Below, in pieces: positions 16,480 through 26,193 of a stretch of DNA of 64,000 bases. Position 1 is the first letter of the stretch, and every line of letters starts with the position of its first letter. A model generated the notes under the pieces. The model ran no database searches, was not told the DNA's origin, and was given only the letters and a program-made list of their open reading frames with translations. The translations under genes and the position numbers were made by a program. The stretch is from Brevundimonas alba (GTDB taxonomy: Bacteria > Pseudomonadota > Alphaproteobacteria > Caulobacterales > Caulobacteraceae). Where the stretch lies: positions 1,869,501 to 1,933,500 of the forward strand of contig NZ_JAATJM010000001.1 in NCBI RefSeq assembly GCF_011927945.1, given 5' to 3'.

Positions 16480-17778
16480 TCAGTTTCCGAACACCCGCGC
16501 GAACACGGTGTCCACGTGCTTGGTGTGATAGCCGATGTCGAACAGCGCCTCGAGCTGCGCCTCCGGCAGCGTCACCCGCTCGTCGGCCTTCAGGAAGTCG
16601 AGGAACCGGCCTTCGCCGCGCCAGACCTTCATGGCGTTCTCCTGCACCGCGGCATAGGCGCTCTCGCGCGACACGCCCGCCTGGGTCAGCGCCAGCATGA
16701 CCCGCTGGGAGTGAACCAGCCCGCCCAGCAGGTTCAGGTTCTTCTCCATATTGGCCGGATAGATGTTCAGCCGCTCGACCACGTTCGCCAGCCGGTGCAG
16801 GGCGAAGTCGAGATGGATCGTCGCGTCCGGTCCGATGCCGCGCTCGACCGATGAATGGCTGATATCCCGCTCGTGCCAGAGGGCGACGTTCTCCATCGCC
16901 GGCGTCACCGCCGAACGCACCAGCCGAGCCAGACCGGTCAGGTTCTCGGTCAGGATCGGGTTGCGCTTGTGCGGCATGGCCGACGAGCCCTTCTGGCCCT
17001 TGTCGAAGAACTCTTCGGCCTCCAGCACCTCGGTGCGCTGCAGGTGGCGGATCTCGACGGCGAGCCGTTCGACCGACGAGGCGACGACGCCCAGCGCCGC
17101 GAAGAAGGCGGCGTGCCGGTCGCGCGGGATGACCTGGGTCGAGACCGGCTCGACCTGCAGGCCCATCTTGTCCGCCACATAGGCCTCGACCGCCGGATCG
17201 ACGTTGGCGAATGTGCCGACCGCGCCCGAGATGGCGCAGGTGGCGATCTCTTCCTTGGCCGTCAGCAGGCGGCGCCTGGCCCGCTGGAATTCGGCATGAT
17301 AGCCGACCAGCTTCAGGCCGAAGGTCACCGGCTCGGCGTGGATGCCGTGGCTGCGCCCCACGCACGGCGTGAATTTGTGCTCCTTCGCCCGGGTTTCCAG
17401 CGCGGCCAGAACGCGGTCCGTACCCTCGATCAGCAGGTCCGCCGAACGTGCCAGCTGCACCGCGAAACAGGTATCCAGCACGTCCGAGGAGGTCATGCCC
17501 TGGTGCAGGAACCGCGCCTCGTCGCCGACGATCTCGGCCACGTGCGTCAGGAAGGCGATGACGTCGTGCTTGGTGGTGCGTTCGATCTCGTCGATGCGGT
17601 CGGCGTCGAACGCCGCATCCTTGCCCTTGGCCCAGATCGCATCGGCGGCGTCGGCGGGGATCACGCCCAGCTCGGCCATCTTGGTGGCGGCGTGCGCCTC
17701 GATCTCGAACCAGATCCGGTATTTGGTCTCCTGCGACCAGATATCGACGGCGGCGGGGCGGGAATAGCGGATGATCAT
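16480..17778 (-). CDS. purB: Adenylosuccinate lyase
   Basis: A 432-residue fumarase-superfamily enzyme acting twice in purine synthesis (SAICAR to AICAR, adenylosuccinate to AMP). Motifs: the first His region GMTSSDVLDTCFAVQL, VGRSHGIHAEPVTFGLK with the catalytic His, and the signature SAMPHKRNPILTENLTGL; RDISHSSVERGIGPDAT follows. The length is standard for the short PurB type. ATG 17778 fits the family's N-terminus, MIIRYSRP. It lies 3 kb from the purC-purS-purQ cluster on the same strand. Confidence 0.97.
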   Translation of the reverse strand: MIIRYSRPAAVDIWSQETKYRIWFEIEAHAATKMAELGVIPADAADAIWAKGKDAAFDADRIDEIERTTKHDVIAFLTHVAEIVGDEARFLHQGMTSSDVLDTCFAVQLARSADLLIEGTDRVLAALETRAKEHKFTPCVGRSHGIHAEPVTFGLKLVGYHAEFQRARRRLLTAKEEIATCAISGAVGTFANVDPAVEAYVADKMGLQVEPVSTQVIPRDRHAAFFAALGVVASSVERLAVEIRHLQRTEVLEAEEFFDKGQKGSSAMPHKRNPILTENLTGLARLVRSAVTPAMENVALWHERDISHSSVERGIGPDATIHLDFALHRLANVVERLNIYPANMEKNLNLLGGLVHSQRVMLALTQAGVSRESAYAAVQENAMKVWRGEGRFLDFLKADERVTLPEAQLEALFDIGYHTKHVDTVFARVFGN

Positions 17779-17908
17779 GGGCGCGGGGTGTCGGTCCCGG
17801 GCCGCCGCGAGTCAAGCGCAGCTTGTGGCGGGCCACGGTGAACTCGCCCACCGGGGCATGGCGGATCGTGCCGGCTCGCTCTAATCCTTCCGCTCGATGG
17901 AGGGACAC

Positions 17909-18553
17909 ATGGAACTGATCATCGGGCCGCGCCTGTATTCGACGTGGTCGCTGCGGCCGTGGCTGGTGCTGAAGCGCTGCAAGGCGGACTTCACCGTCCG
18001 CGAGATCGACATCTACTCCCCCGCCGGTCAGGCGGAGCTGGAGCGCATATCACCCTCCCGCCTCGTGCCCCTGCTCAACGTCGATGGCGAGACCGTCTGG
18101 GACTCGATGGCCATCTCGGTCTGGTGCGCCGAACGCTATCCTGAGGCCAAGCTGTGGCCCTCGGACGCCCACGCCCGCTGGCTGGCGCGGTCCGCCGCCT
18201 GCGAGATGCACGGCGGCTTCATGGCGCTTCGCACCGCCTGCAGCATGGGTCCGGACCACACCATGGTCGGCCCCGATCGTTCGCCGCCGCCGAAAGGCGA
18301 GGCCGTCGATCGCGATATCCGCCGCATCGTCGAACTCTGGAAGCAGATGCGCGGCCGCTTTGGCGCGGGGGGTCCCTACCTGTTCGGGGAATGGTCTGTG
18401 CCCGACGCCTTCTTCACGCCCGTGGCCACCCGATTCCGTCACTTCCAGGTCGATCTGGCCGCCCAGGGCGACGACGGGACCGCCGCCGCCTACCGCGATG
18501 CCCTCTTGGCTCAGCCTGACTTTCTGGAGTGGTCGGCGGAAGCGTTGCGTTAA
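17909..18553 (+). CDS. Glutathione S-transferase family protein
   Basis: A 214-residue cytosolic GST-like protein. The thioredoxin-fold N-terminal domain is LIIGPRLYSTWSLRPWLVLK, with Ser in the active-site position (YSTWS), the cis-Pro segment RLVPLLNVDG and the DSMAISVWCAERYP glutathione-binding motif. The helical C-terminal domain includes GPYLFGEWSVPDAFFTPVAT. The start at ATG 17909 is preceded by GGAGGGA; an ATG at 17897 overlaps that site and is rejected. The substrate is unknown. It is divergent from purB. Confidence 0.9.
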   Translation: MELIIGPRLYSTWSLRPWLVLKRCKADFTVREIDIYSPAGQAELERISPSRLVPLLNVDGETVWDSMAISVWCAERYPEAKLWPSDAHARWLARSAACEMHGGFMALRTACSMGPDHTMVGPDRSPPPKGEAVDRDIRRIVELWKQMRGRFGAGGPYLFGEWSVPDAFFTPVATRFRHFQVDLAAQGDDGTAAAYRDALLAQPDFLEWSAEALR

Positions 18554-18631
18554 CCGCGCGCCCGAACCCGGCCTTAAGACAACGGCGGTATCTCTGGACC
18601 TCCAGATGCGCAGAAGCGTTCAGGGTCAGCC

Positions 18632-18742
18632 ATGTCGATGCCCGCCGAACAGCCCCAAGCCCGCCGCCCCAGCCTGATGGTCTACGGGCTGATGATCGTC
18701 ATCGCCTGCTGCCTGCCGGCCCTGCTTCTCGCAGGGATCTAG
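18632..18742 (+). CDS. Small single-span membrane peptide (36 aa)
   Basis: A 36-residue frame: a polar N-terminus (MSMPAEQPQARRPS) then one hydrophobic helix (MIVIACCLPALLLAGI). Positive charges before the helix suggest N-in topology. A weak purine-rich CAGGGTCAG precedes the ATG. It lies between a GST gene and the convergent lytic transglycosylase, with its stop 2 bases from the latter's end. No family is recognised and codon use is ordinary for the window; it may be a genuine small protein or chance. Confidence 0.42.
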   Translation: MSMPAEQPQARRPSLMVYGLMIVIACCLPALLLAGI

Positions 18743-18744
18743 GG

Positions 18745-20418
18745 CTAGCCCTCGGTCGCCGGAGCCGACGCCACTTCCACAGGCTGGGAGGAAGGCGGCG
18801 GCGGCACATAGTCCAGCGCCAGCGGCACCAGCGTCGCCCCCGACGCCACTGCATCCAGCGTGTTCAGCGGGCGGCCGTTCAGACGCTGGTAGATCCAGTA
18901 GGCCGCGACGACCTTTTCGACATACTCCCGCGCCTGCGGCACATCGATGGTCTCGATCAGCAGCAGCGGATCGGCGTCCTGGCCCAGCTTGCGCACGGCA
19001 GCGACCATCGGACCCGGACCTGCGTTGTAAGACGCCGAAACCCTCAGCAGGTCGCCGTTGATCGCCGGCATCGCCAGCACCTTGTTGACATAGGCCTGAC
19101 CCAGACGGGCGTTCACCGCGGGATCGAACAGCCGGTCGGGCTCGGACACGAACCCGCGGTCGTTGGCCAGTTCGGCAGCCGTGGTCGGCATCACCTGCAT
19201 CAGGCCATAGGCGCCGACCGGCGACCGGGCGCGGGCGTTGAAGTCGGTTTCCTTGCGGGCGATGGCGTAGACCAGCGAGCGTTCGATGGTGAAGCCGCCG
19301 TCGGGCGCGATCTCGGGCTGCGGATAGCGGCCTGCGTCGATGCGTCGGCCGTCGTCGCTGACGCCCATCACGCGCGGACCGAGCGCGCGTCCGAGCGCGG
19401 CCCACAGCTGGCGCCCACGATCCGTCAGGGCCGAGCGCAGGCCGGTGCGCAGTTCGTCGCGGGCGTCCGTGCCCCGGCCGACCTCATAGTAGGCCACCGT
19501 CCGCCGGGCCCGGTCGTCCGAGCGGATGAAGGCGTTCAGCTCGTCGGCGTCCACATCGGCCGGTTCGTCCGGCTGGTAGGAGGCGCGGTGCAGGGGCGCG
19601 GCCTGATACGGCGTCGGCCCGACGTTCTCGATGGCGGGTTCCTCGCCCAGCTGACGCAGCGCGATCTGTCCATAGAAGGTCGCCGGCCAGGCTCCGGCGC
19701 GGCGGAGCAGGGGCTGCACGCGATCCTGCTGACCCGAGCGGCCCGCCGACCGGGCGGCCCAGAAGGCGGCGCCCGAACGGACCCAGCCATCCTCGGTCGG
19801 ATCATTCAGCACGCGTTCGAAGGCGGTGGTCGACTTGCCGAACTCGCCCAGCCGGTACTGCGCCAACCCGACCACCCACCAGTCGCCGATCTGCTCGCCC
19901 AGCGTCACCGCGCCGGTCAGATCGTCGTGGTTCAGGGCGATGCGCGCCGCCTTGGTCGGATCGTCCGCCGAGGCCCCGCCGCCGGCCGCAACGACGCTGG
20001 ACCACGTCCGGCCGCTGACACTCGAGGGCCGCTTCGGCTCAGGCGCGCCGTCGGGACGGCGGCGCAGGGCCAGATTGTAGGCGCGCGGGGCGCACGGCAG
20101 GTCGGAATACTCCTCCAGCCACGCCGCCAGCTCTTCATAGGTGGCCGAATAGTCGGCGTGAAACAGCCGTTCGAACTCGACCTGTCCAAGAAGCACACGA
20201 TCGTTGGCCTGCCGGGCCGAGGCGCGGGCGGCCTCCAGGTCTCCGCGGCGCAGGGCGTCGAAGGCGGTGGTGTAGCTCAGGCGATCCGCGGCGCTCAGGG
20301 CCGAAACGCCCCGCCGGTTCTCATCCTCGGCGTGCGAGGGCAGGGCGGCCCCCAGAGCGAGGGCGAACGCCAATGCAATCGTCGGCGCGGAAAACGCGCG
20401 GCGGATATCAAGCGGCAC
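18745..20418 (-). CDS. Soluble lytic murein transglycosylase (Slt-like)
   Basis: A 557-residue periplasmic enzyme cleaving peptidoglycan glycan strands to 1,6-anhydro products. After a signal peptide (to about ALPSHA, residue 29) comes a long helical superhelix, then a GH23 domain from about residue 400: VYAIARKETDFNARARSPVG with the catalytic Glu, AYGLMQVMPTTA, and the second-half motif SASYNAGPGPM. The length and layout match Slt70-type proteins. It is the last gene before a 148-base gap holding no gene. Confidence 0.92.
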   Translation of the reverse strand: MPLDIRRAFSAPTIALAFALALGAALPSHAEDENRRGVSALSAADRLSYTTAFDALRRGDLEAARASARQANDRVLLGQVEFERLFHADYSATYEELAAWLEEYSDLPCAPRAYNLALRRRPDGAPEPKRPSSVSGRTWSSVVAAGGGASADDPTKAARIALNHDDLTGAVTLGEQIGDWWVVGLAQYRLGEFGKSTTAFERVLNDPTEDGWVRSGAAFWAARSAGRSGQQDRVQPLLRRAGAWPATFYGQIALRQLGEEPAIENVGPTPYQAAPLHRASYQPDEPADVDADELNAFIRSDDRARRTVAYYEVGRGTDARDELRTGLRSALTDRGRQLWAALGRALGPRVMGVSDDGRRIDAGRYPQPEIAPDGGFTIERSLVYAIARKETDFNARARSPVGAYGLMQVMPTTAAELANDRGFVSEPDRLFDPAVNARLGQAYVNKVLAMPAINGDLLRVSASYNAGPGPMVAAVRKLGQDADPLLLIETIDVPQAREYVEKVVAAYWIYQRLNGRPLNTLDAVASGATLVPLALDYVPPPPSSQPVEVASAPATEG

Positions 20419-20566
20419 TGAGGCGGCCCCCCTTAGAGCGCGATCTGGATCGTCTCGACTCGATCCACCCGACGCTGTTCGTTCGGTCGTCAGGCCAGAA
20501 AGGCGCCACAGCCCCGGCCCGTGTCAAGGAATGACCCCATTTTGCGGCGGTTTTGCGTCGTCCGGG

Positions 20567-21361
20567 TTAACGAGCTTCGCCGTTCTCGAGCCGCGCCGCC
20601 AGCGCCAACATGTCCGCCCACGCCTGCCGTTTGGCCATCGGCTGACGCAGCAGGAAGGCCGGATGCAGCGTCGGCAGGGCCGGGGCGGAGACGTTTCCCT
20701 CGGCGAGCCGCCACTCGCGCCATTGGCCCCGCAGCTTCAGAATCCCTTCATCCACCCCCAGCACGGCCTTTGCCGAGGCCCCGCCGACAAGCAGCACCGC
20801 CCGGGGCTTCAGCAGCGCGAAAGCCCGCTCAACGAACGGCGCACAGACGGCCTGTTCCGCCGGGGTCGGGGTCCGGTTGCCCGGCGGGCGCCAGAACACC
20901 GTGTTGGTGATGAACACACGGCCCTCCAGCCCGGCCTCCTTCAGCATCCGGTCCAGCAGCTGGCCCGCCTTGCCGACGAACGGCTGACCGCGCTCGTCCT
21001 CCTCCGCGCCGGGGCCTTCGCCGATGACCAGCACCTCGGCCTCGGGATTGCCCCGCGCGAACACCGCCTGCCGTGCACCCAACCCCCGCAGCGGACAGCC
21101 TTCGAACATCGCGATGGCCTGCCCGAGCTCTTCCAGCGTGCCCGCGCCCGCCGCCAGACGCCGCGCCTCCGACAGGGCGTCCGCCGTGTCGACGACAGGC
21201 GTCACGGCCGCCGTCGCCTTGGCCACGGCCTTCACGGCGGGCGGCGGCTCCACATGCGTCCGGTCCACCGGCGCGTCGCCGTAACAGGCGTCGACCCCCG
21301 CATCGCGCCAGAAGGCGAGCAGGCTCTCGGTCGCGGCGATGTCGGGGCTGTGCAGCGTCAT
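20567..21361 (-). CDS. Family-4-type uracil-DNA glycosylase, incomplete Fe-S cysteine set
   Basis: A 264-residue DNA repair enzyme of the thermostable UDG family. Motifs: VLVIGEGPGAEEDERGQPFV (active site), GKAGQLLDRML, TNTVFWRPPGNRTPT and LPTLHPAFLLRQP. Classical family-4 enzymes hold a 4Fe-4S cluster with four Cys; here one of the first pair is Phe (MFEGCPLR) and the third is Trp (VFWRPPGNR), leaving two. Such variants occur in alphaproteobacteria. A variable Pro/Ala N-terminal 90 residues precede the domain. The start at 21361 is chosen over ATG 21427 to avoid deep overlap with the divergent gene. Confidence 0.88.
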   Translation of the reverse strand: MTLHSPDIAATESLLAFWRDAGVDACYGDAPVDRTHVEPPPAVKAVAKATAAVTPVVDTADALSEARRLAAGAGTLEELGQAIAMFEGCPLRGLGARQAVFARGNPEAEVLVIGEGPGAEEDERGQPFVGKAGQLLDRMLKEAGLEGRVFITNTVFWRPPGNRTPTPAEQAVCAPFVERAFALLKPRAVLLVGGASAKAVLGVDEGILKLRGQWREWRLAEGNVSAPALPTLHPAFLLRQPMAKRQAWADMLALAARLENGEAR

Positions 21362-21418
21362 GGGCGGATCGGCACAGGGATAGTCCTTGACCGCCCCGGC
21401 GTCACCTTCCGATAAGGC

Positions 21419-23218
21419 ATGACCCACAAGACCCTGACGATGACGAGGATTTCAGCCATGGCCGAGGACGCTATCGAAGGCGGCGGGACGAACGCCTGGC
21501 AGGAAGCCGTGATCGACAAGCTCCCGCCTGCCGAGGCGCTGGCCGGCGTCGAGCGCGAGGTCATGGAGTACGATGTCGTCATCGTCGGCGGCGGCCCCGC
21601 CGGCCTCGCCTCCGCCATCCGCCTCAAGCAGCGGGCGGAAAAGGACGGCAAGGAGATCTCCGTCGCCGTGCTCGAGAAGAGCGCCGAGATCGGCGGCCAC
21701 ATCCTGTCCGGGGCAGTGATCGATCCCCGCGCCCTGACCGAACTCTTCCCCGACTGGAAGGAACGCGGCGCGCCGCTGGAAACGCCGGTCACCCGCGACC
21801 GCTTCCTCGTCCTCGGCCCGCAGGGCGAGGCCTCGCTGCCGATGTTCCTGCTGCCGCCGATGATGCACAACGACGGCTGCTACATCGCCTCGCTGGGCAA
21901 CCTGTGCCGCTGGCTCGGCGAACAGGCCGAGGCGCTGGGCGTCGAGGTCTATCCCGGCATGGCCGCCAGCCACGTCGTCTGGGACGAGCCCATGGGCCGG
22001 GTGAAGGGCGTCGTCGCCGGCGTCTTCGGCATCGACCGGGAAGGCAAGCCGACCGGCGAGTTCCAGCCCGGCATCGAACTGCACGGCAAATACGTCTTCA
22101 TCGCCGAGGGCGTGCGCGGCTCGCTGGCCAAGACCATCATGGCCCGCCACAACCTGTGCGACACGGCCGAGCCCCAGAAGTTCGGCATCGGCATCAAGGA
22201 GCTGTGGCAGGTCCCGGCGGAGCAGCACCAGCCGGGTCTAGCCCAGCACACCACCGGCTGGCCGCTGGACGAGAACACCGGCGGCGGCAGCTTCATGTAT
22301 CATTTCGGGGACCGCTACGTCGCCGTCGGCTACGTGGTGCACCTGAACTACAAGAACCCGTTCCTGTCGCCGTTCGACGAGTTCCAGCGCTTCAAGCACC
22401 ACCCCTCCATCGCCGAACATCTCGTGGGTGGGACGCGCATCTCCTACGGCGCCCGCGCCATCACCGAGGGCGGCTTCCAGTCGGTGCCGAAGCTGTCGTT
22501 CCCCGGCGGGGCGCTGATCGGCTGCTCGGCCGGCTTCGTGAACGTGCCGCGCATCAAGGGCAGCCACAACGCCATGAAGACCGGCATGCTCGCCGCTGAC
22601 TGCGCCTATGAGGCCATCTCGGCCGGTCGCGCCGGTGACCAGCTGGTCGAATACCAGACCGCCTACGAGAACAGCTGGGTCTATCAGGAGCTCAAGCGCG
22701 TCCGGAACGCCAAACCCCTGCTGACCCGGTTCGGCACCTCGCTGGGCGGGGCGCTAGGCCTTTTCGACATGTGGTTCCAGACCGTGTTCGGGGGCTTCTC
22801 GCTGTTCGGCACGCTGAAGCACAAGAAGACCGACGCCGCCTCGACTGAACCCGCGTCGAAGCACAGGCCGATCGTCTATCCGAAGCCGGACGGAAAGCTG
22901 TCCTTCGACAAGCTGTCCTCGGTCTTCGTCTCCAACACCAACCACGCCGAGGACCAGCCGGCCCATCTGAAGCTGCTTGATCCGTCCGTGCCGATCCGGG
23001 TCAACCTGCCGAAATACGGCGAGCCCGCGCGTCTCTACTGCCCGGCCGGCGTCTACGAGGTCGTCTATGGCGACGAGGCGGCCAAGACCGATCCCCGCTT
23101 CGTCATCAACGCCCAGAACTGCGTCCACTGCAAAACCTGCGACATCAAGGATCCGTCGCAGAACATCGTCTGGACCACGCCCGAGGGCGGCGGCGGCCCC
23201 AACTATCCGAACATGTGA
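21419..23218 (+). CDS. Electron transfer flavoprotein-ubiquinone oxidoreductase
   Basis: An FAD and 4Fe-4S enzyme on the inner membrane passing electrons from ETF (fatty-acid and amino-acid dehydrogenases) to ubiquinone. FAD-binding YDVVIVGGGPAGLASAIRLK begins near residue 51. The monotopic membrane-helix region and GFQSVPKLSFPGGALIGCSA are conserved, and the Fe-S Cys set is LYCPAGVYE with NCVHCKTCDIKDPSQNI. It has 599 residues from ATG 21419; ATGs at 21440 and 21458 (MAEDAIEG) are alternatives. It overlaps or abuts the divergent UDG gene, so the two share a promoter region. Confidence 0.95.
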   Translation: MTHKTLTMTRISAMAEDAIEGGGTNAWQEAVIDKLPPAEALAGVEREVMEYDVVIVGGGPAGLASAIRLKQRAEKDGKEISVAVLEKSAEIGGHILSGAVIDPRALTELFPDWKERGAPLETPVTRDRFLVLGPQGEASLPMFLLPPMMHNDGCYIASLGNLCRWLGEQAEALGVEVYPGMAASHVVWDEPMGRVKGVVAGVFGIDREGKPTGEFQPGIELHGKYVFIAEGVRGSLAKTIMARHNLCDTAEPQKFGIGIKELWQVPAEQHQPGLAQHTTGWPLDENTGGGSFMYHFGDRYVAVGYVVHLNYKNPFLSPFDEFQRFKHHPSIAEHLVGGTRISYGARAITEGGFQSVPKLSFPGGALIGCSAGFVNVPRIKGSHNAMKTGMLAADCAYEAISAGRAGDQLVEYQTAYENSWVYQELKRVRNAKPLLTRFGTSLGGALGLFDMWFQTVFGGFSLFGTLKHKKTDAASTEPASKHRPIVYPKPDGKLSFDKLSSVFVSNTNHAEDQPAHLKLLDPSVPIRVNLPKYGEPARLYCPAGVYEVVYGDEAAKTDPRFVINAQNCVHCKTCDIKDPSQNIVWTTPEGGGGPNYPNM

Positions 23219-23287
23219 CGGCCAATGTGACGGGGGCGTAAGCGAGAGGCCTTGCCGCCGCCGCATAATCCGGGAAGGGTCCGGGCC

Positions 23288-25105
23288 ATGCGCGTCACAT
23301 CCCTTCGCCTGCTTCTGACCGGTTGCGCCCTGCTGGCCTTGGCCGCACCCGCCATGGCGCAGGAGCCGCCCGCCGCGTCCCCTCCGCCGTCGGCCCAGCC
23401 CGCGCCGGACGGAGCTCCGGCGGTGGTGGTCGAGCCCGACCGGACGCCGGCCGAAGCGCCGCCTGCCCCCGCCATTCCCGCGGTCTGGGCCCCGGCGCCG
23501 TTCACAGCTGACGGCGAGTCCGCCTACGGCCTCTACCTTTCGGGTCGGGTGGCCAGTCTCCGCGGTGACCGCGACGTTGGCGCCGAGCTTCTGGCCCAAA
23601 GCCAGGCCCTGACCCCGGAACAGCCGCAGCTGGGCGGGGAGGCCTTCCTCGCCAGCCTGTTCTCCGGCGACATCGACGAGGTCGTGCGGCTCACGCCCTC
23701 TGTCTCGGAGACACCCCTGTTCGCCGGAGCGGGTCGTTTGGCCACGGTGACCCGCGCGCTGCGTGACGGAGACGGCGCAGCGGCGCTGGCTCTGATGCAG
23801 GCCGGACCCTTCCCGGACCCCTACGGCCCGGTTTCGCGCTATCTGCTGCCATCGATCGCTGCGGCGGGAGGCGACTGGACCACGGCGCTTCAACCGGTCC
23901 AGGCGCCGGTGACCGAGACGGCCGGCTTGGTCCTGCGCAATCAGCGCGCCCGCCTGCTCGAAAGCCGCCGCCGTTTCGCCGAGGCCGACGCCGAGTTCCA
24001 GGCCCTGCTGGCGGTGCCTGACGGCGCGCGCCTGTTCCGCGTCGACTACGGCGGCTTCCTCGAACGGCAGGGCCGTCGCGACGAGGCGCTGGCCGTCTAT
24101 ACCGCGGCGCTGGCCGGTGCAGATCCCGATCCGCGCGCCTTGGCGGCGGGCCGCCGAATGCGCAACGGCGGCCGCCCGGCCGCGCCGGCCACGCTGCGTC
24201 AGCTGGCCTCCGACGCCTTCGCCTTCGCTGCGATGGAGACGTCGCAGGTCGATGTGCACGAACTCTCGGCCATCTATCTGCGCCTCGCCGAGGCCCTGAA
24301 CCCCGAGGACACCATCACCCTCCGGCTGGCCGAAAGCCTGAACGAGGCGCATCAGACCGCCGCCGCGCGGACCGCCTTCGCCCGTGTGGGTCGCACCAAT
24401 CCCATCATCTACGCCAGCGCGCAGCTCGGGCTCGGCGTCAGCCTCGCGGACGAAGATCGTCCCGACGAAGCGCTCGAAGCCTTCCTCCGCGCCGACGCCG
24501 CCGCGCCCGATCAGGTCGTGGTGTCGCGCCTGCTGGCCAACCAGTATTTCAATCTGGGGCGTTACGAGGAGGCCCTCGCCGTCCTCAACCGGCCGACCGT
24601 GAACACGGCCGACCAGTCGGTCGAGATCCGCTTCGACCGGGGCCGCGCGCTCGAACAACTCGGCCGCACCGAGGAGGCCGAGGCCGAACTCTGGACCGCC
24701 CTGCAGATGGCCCCCGACAATCCGGTAATCCTGAACCACCTCGGCTATCTGTGGGTCGACAGCGGCCGCCGCGTCGAACAGGGCGCCGAGATGATCGCCC
24801 GCGCCTTCGCCGCCGATCCTCGCAATCCCAGTGTCCAGGATTCGCTCGGCTGGGCCCAGTACCGCCGCGGCCAATACGAGACGGCCGTGGAAACCCTGGA
24901 GCAGGCTGTCGCCAAGGAACCGGCAAACGCGGAAATCAACGACCACCTCGGCGACGCCTATTGGCAGGTCGGGCGCCTTCGCGAGGCGGGCTGGCAGTGG
25001 AACCGGGTTCTGACCCTCGAGCCAGAACCGCAACGCCGCGCGGAGGTCGAGCAGAAACTCGCCTCGGGCCTGTCGACCTCGCCCACGACCGGCAGCCAGC
25101 CCTGA
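23288..25105 (+). CDS. Tetratricopeptide-repeat exported protein
   Basis: A 605-residue periplasmic TPR protein. The signal peptide ends AAPAMAQ (about residue 25), followed by a Pro/Ala-rich linker and then many TPR-like helix pairs. The best are near the C-terminus: VILNHLGYLWVDSGRRVEQG, VQDSLGWAQYRRGQYETAVE and INDHLGDAYWQVGRLREAGW. The pattern D-x-L-G-W and D-H-L-G-D-A-Y-W is that of alphaproteobacterial TPR proteins encoded just before ispE. It probably scaffolds an envelope complex; the partner is unknown. The next gene, ispE, starts 3 bases after the stop. Confidence 0.88.
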   Translation: MRVTSLRLLLTGCALLALAAPAMAQEPPAASPPPSAQPAPDGAPAVVVEPDRTPAEAPPAPAIPAVWAPAPFTADGESAYGLYLSGRVASLRGDRDVGAELLAQSQALTPEQPQLGGEAFLASLFSGDIDEVVRLTPSVSETPLFAGAGRLATVTRALRDGDGAAALALMQAGPFPDPYGPVSRYLLPSIAAAGGDWTTALQPVQAPVTETAGLVLRNQRARLLESRRRFAEADAEFQALLAVPDGARLFRVDYGGFLERQGRRDEALAVYTAALAGADPDPRALAAGRRMRNGGRPAAPATLRQLASDAFAFAAMETSQVDVHELSAIYLRLAEALNPEDTITLRLAESLNEAHQTAAARTAFARVGRTNPIIYASAQLGLGVSLADEDRPDEALEAFLRADAAAPDQVVVSRLLANQYFNLGRYEEALAVLNRPTVNTADQSVEIRFDRGRALEQLGRTEEAEAELWTALQMAPDNPVILNHLGYLWVDSGRRVEQGAEMIARAFAADPRNPSVQDSLGWAQYRRGQYETAVETLEQAVAKEPANAEINDHLGDAYWQVGRLREAGWQWNRVLTLEPEPQRRAEVEQKLASGLSTSPTTGSQP

Positions 25106-25108
25106 CGC

Positions 25109-25975
25109 ATGGCGACGCGATCGGCCCTCGCCCCGGCCAAGGTCAATCTGTTCCTCCATGTCGGCCCGGTGGACGCCGCCGGCTATCATCCGCTCGCCAG
25201 CCTCGTCGCCTTCGCCGACGTCGGCGACCGGATCAGCGTTGAGCCCGCCGACCGTCTGTCGCTCACCGTGACCGGCCCCTTCGCGGCCGGTCTGGAGGAC
25301 GAGGGTGACAACCTGATCCTCCGCGCCCTTCGCGGCCTCGGGCAGGCCGCGGGCATCGGCGAACCGCCTCTGGCCGTCACCCTCGACAAACGCCTGCCCA
25401 TCGCGGCCGGGCTCGGCGGCGGCTCCTCGGATGCGGGCGCGGCGCTAAAGCTGGCCCGCGACGCCCTCGAACTTGATCTGACCGATGACGGGCTCGCGGA
25501 GATCGCCGCGACCATCGGCGCCGACGGACCCATGTGCTTGCACGCCCGCGCCGCCTGGGCCGAGGGCAGGGGAGACCGCCTCGCGTTCGAGCCGCGCCTG
25601 CCGTCGCTTCCGGCGGTTCTGATCAATCCCGGCGTGCCCTCGCCGACGGGCGAGGTCTACCGCGCTTATGACGCCGGGCCGCCCGCCGCCGCCGACCAGC
25701 CGTCACCGCCCACGGACTGGAGCGCCGCCGCCGTCGTCGAATGGCTGGTGGAGCAGCGCAACGACCTTGAGGCGCCGGCTGTCGCCCGCTCGCCCGCCAT
25801 CGGCGAGGCCATAGCCGCCGCTGAGGCTATGGGCGGAGTCCGCCTGGTCCGCATGTCCGGCTCCGGGGCGACGGTGTTCGCCCTTTTCGAGAGCGGGGAT
25901 CAGGCCATCGCCGCCGCCGCTGAACATCGAGCGGCCCACCCCCGCTGGTGGATCACGCCGGCGAATCTGGCTTAG
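25109..25975 (+). CDS. ispE: 4-diphosphocytidyl-2-C-methyl-D-erythritol kinase
   Basis: A 288-residue GHMP kinase phosphorylating CDP-methylerythritol in the MEP isoprenoid pathway. It begins ALAPAKVNLFLHVGPVDAAG (substrate Lys/Asn), with the ATP-binding PIAAGLGGGSSDAGAAL near residue 95 and the third GHMP motif VRLVRMSGSGATVFALFE. The length is typical. It is placed 3 bases after the TPR gene and clearly in the same operon. Confidence 0.96.
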   Translation: MATRSALAPAKVNLFLHVGPVDAAGYHPLASLVAFADVGDRISVEPADRLSLTVTGPFAAGLEDEGDNLILRALRGLGQAAGIGEPPLAVTLDKRLPIAAGLGGGSSDAGAALKLARDALELDLTDDGLAEIAATIGADGPMCLHARAAWAEGRGDRLAFEPRLPSLPAVLINPGVPSPTGEVYRAYDAGPPAAADQPSPPTDWSAAAVVEWLVEQRNDLEAPAVARSPAIGEAIAAAEAMGGVRLVRMSGSGATVFALFESGDQAIAAAAEHRAAHPRWWITPANLA

Positions 25976-26193
25976 CTGCCGCCCGCGCCCAAGCTTTATG
26001 GCCGCATATCGTTGGTATTGTGCAGTTCACCCCGGAATGGCCTTGAGATGACCTCGCGGACCGGGATGTTTCGCCTTCAACCGACGCCAATATGAAAACC
26101 TGAAGTTCGTCCCAACGTGTCTGGGTCGCACTTCATCATCATGACCGCGCCTCCCGGCGTTCTGCGGTCTCTTGAGAACGAAAAGGGATACTG

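Noticed and set aside
20430..20480. GCGCGATCTGGATC/GATC-rich motif upstream of the lytic transglycosylase as a specific operator
   Set aside because: Similar GATC-rich strings are frequent in alphaproteobacterial promoters, and no clean dyad or matching regulator is nearby.
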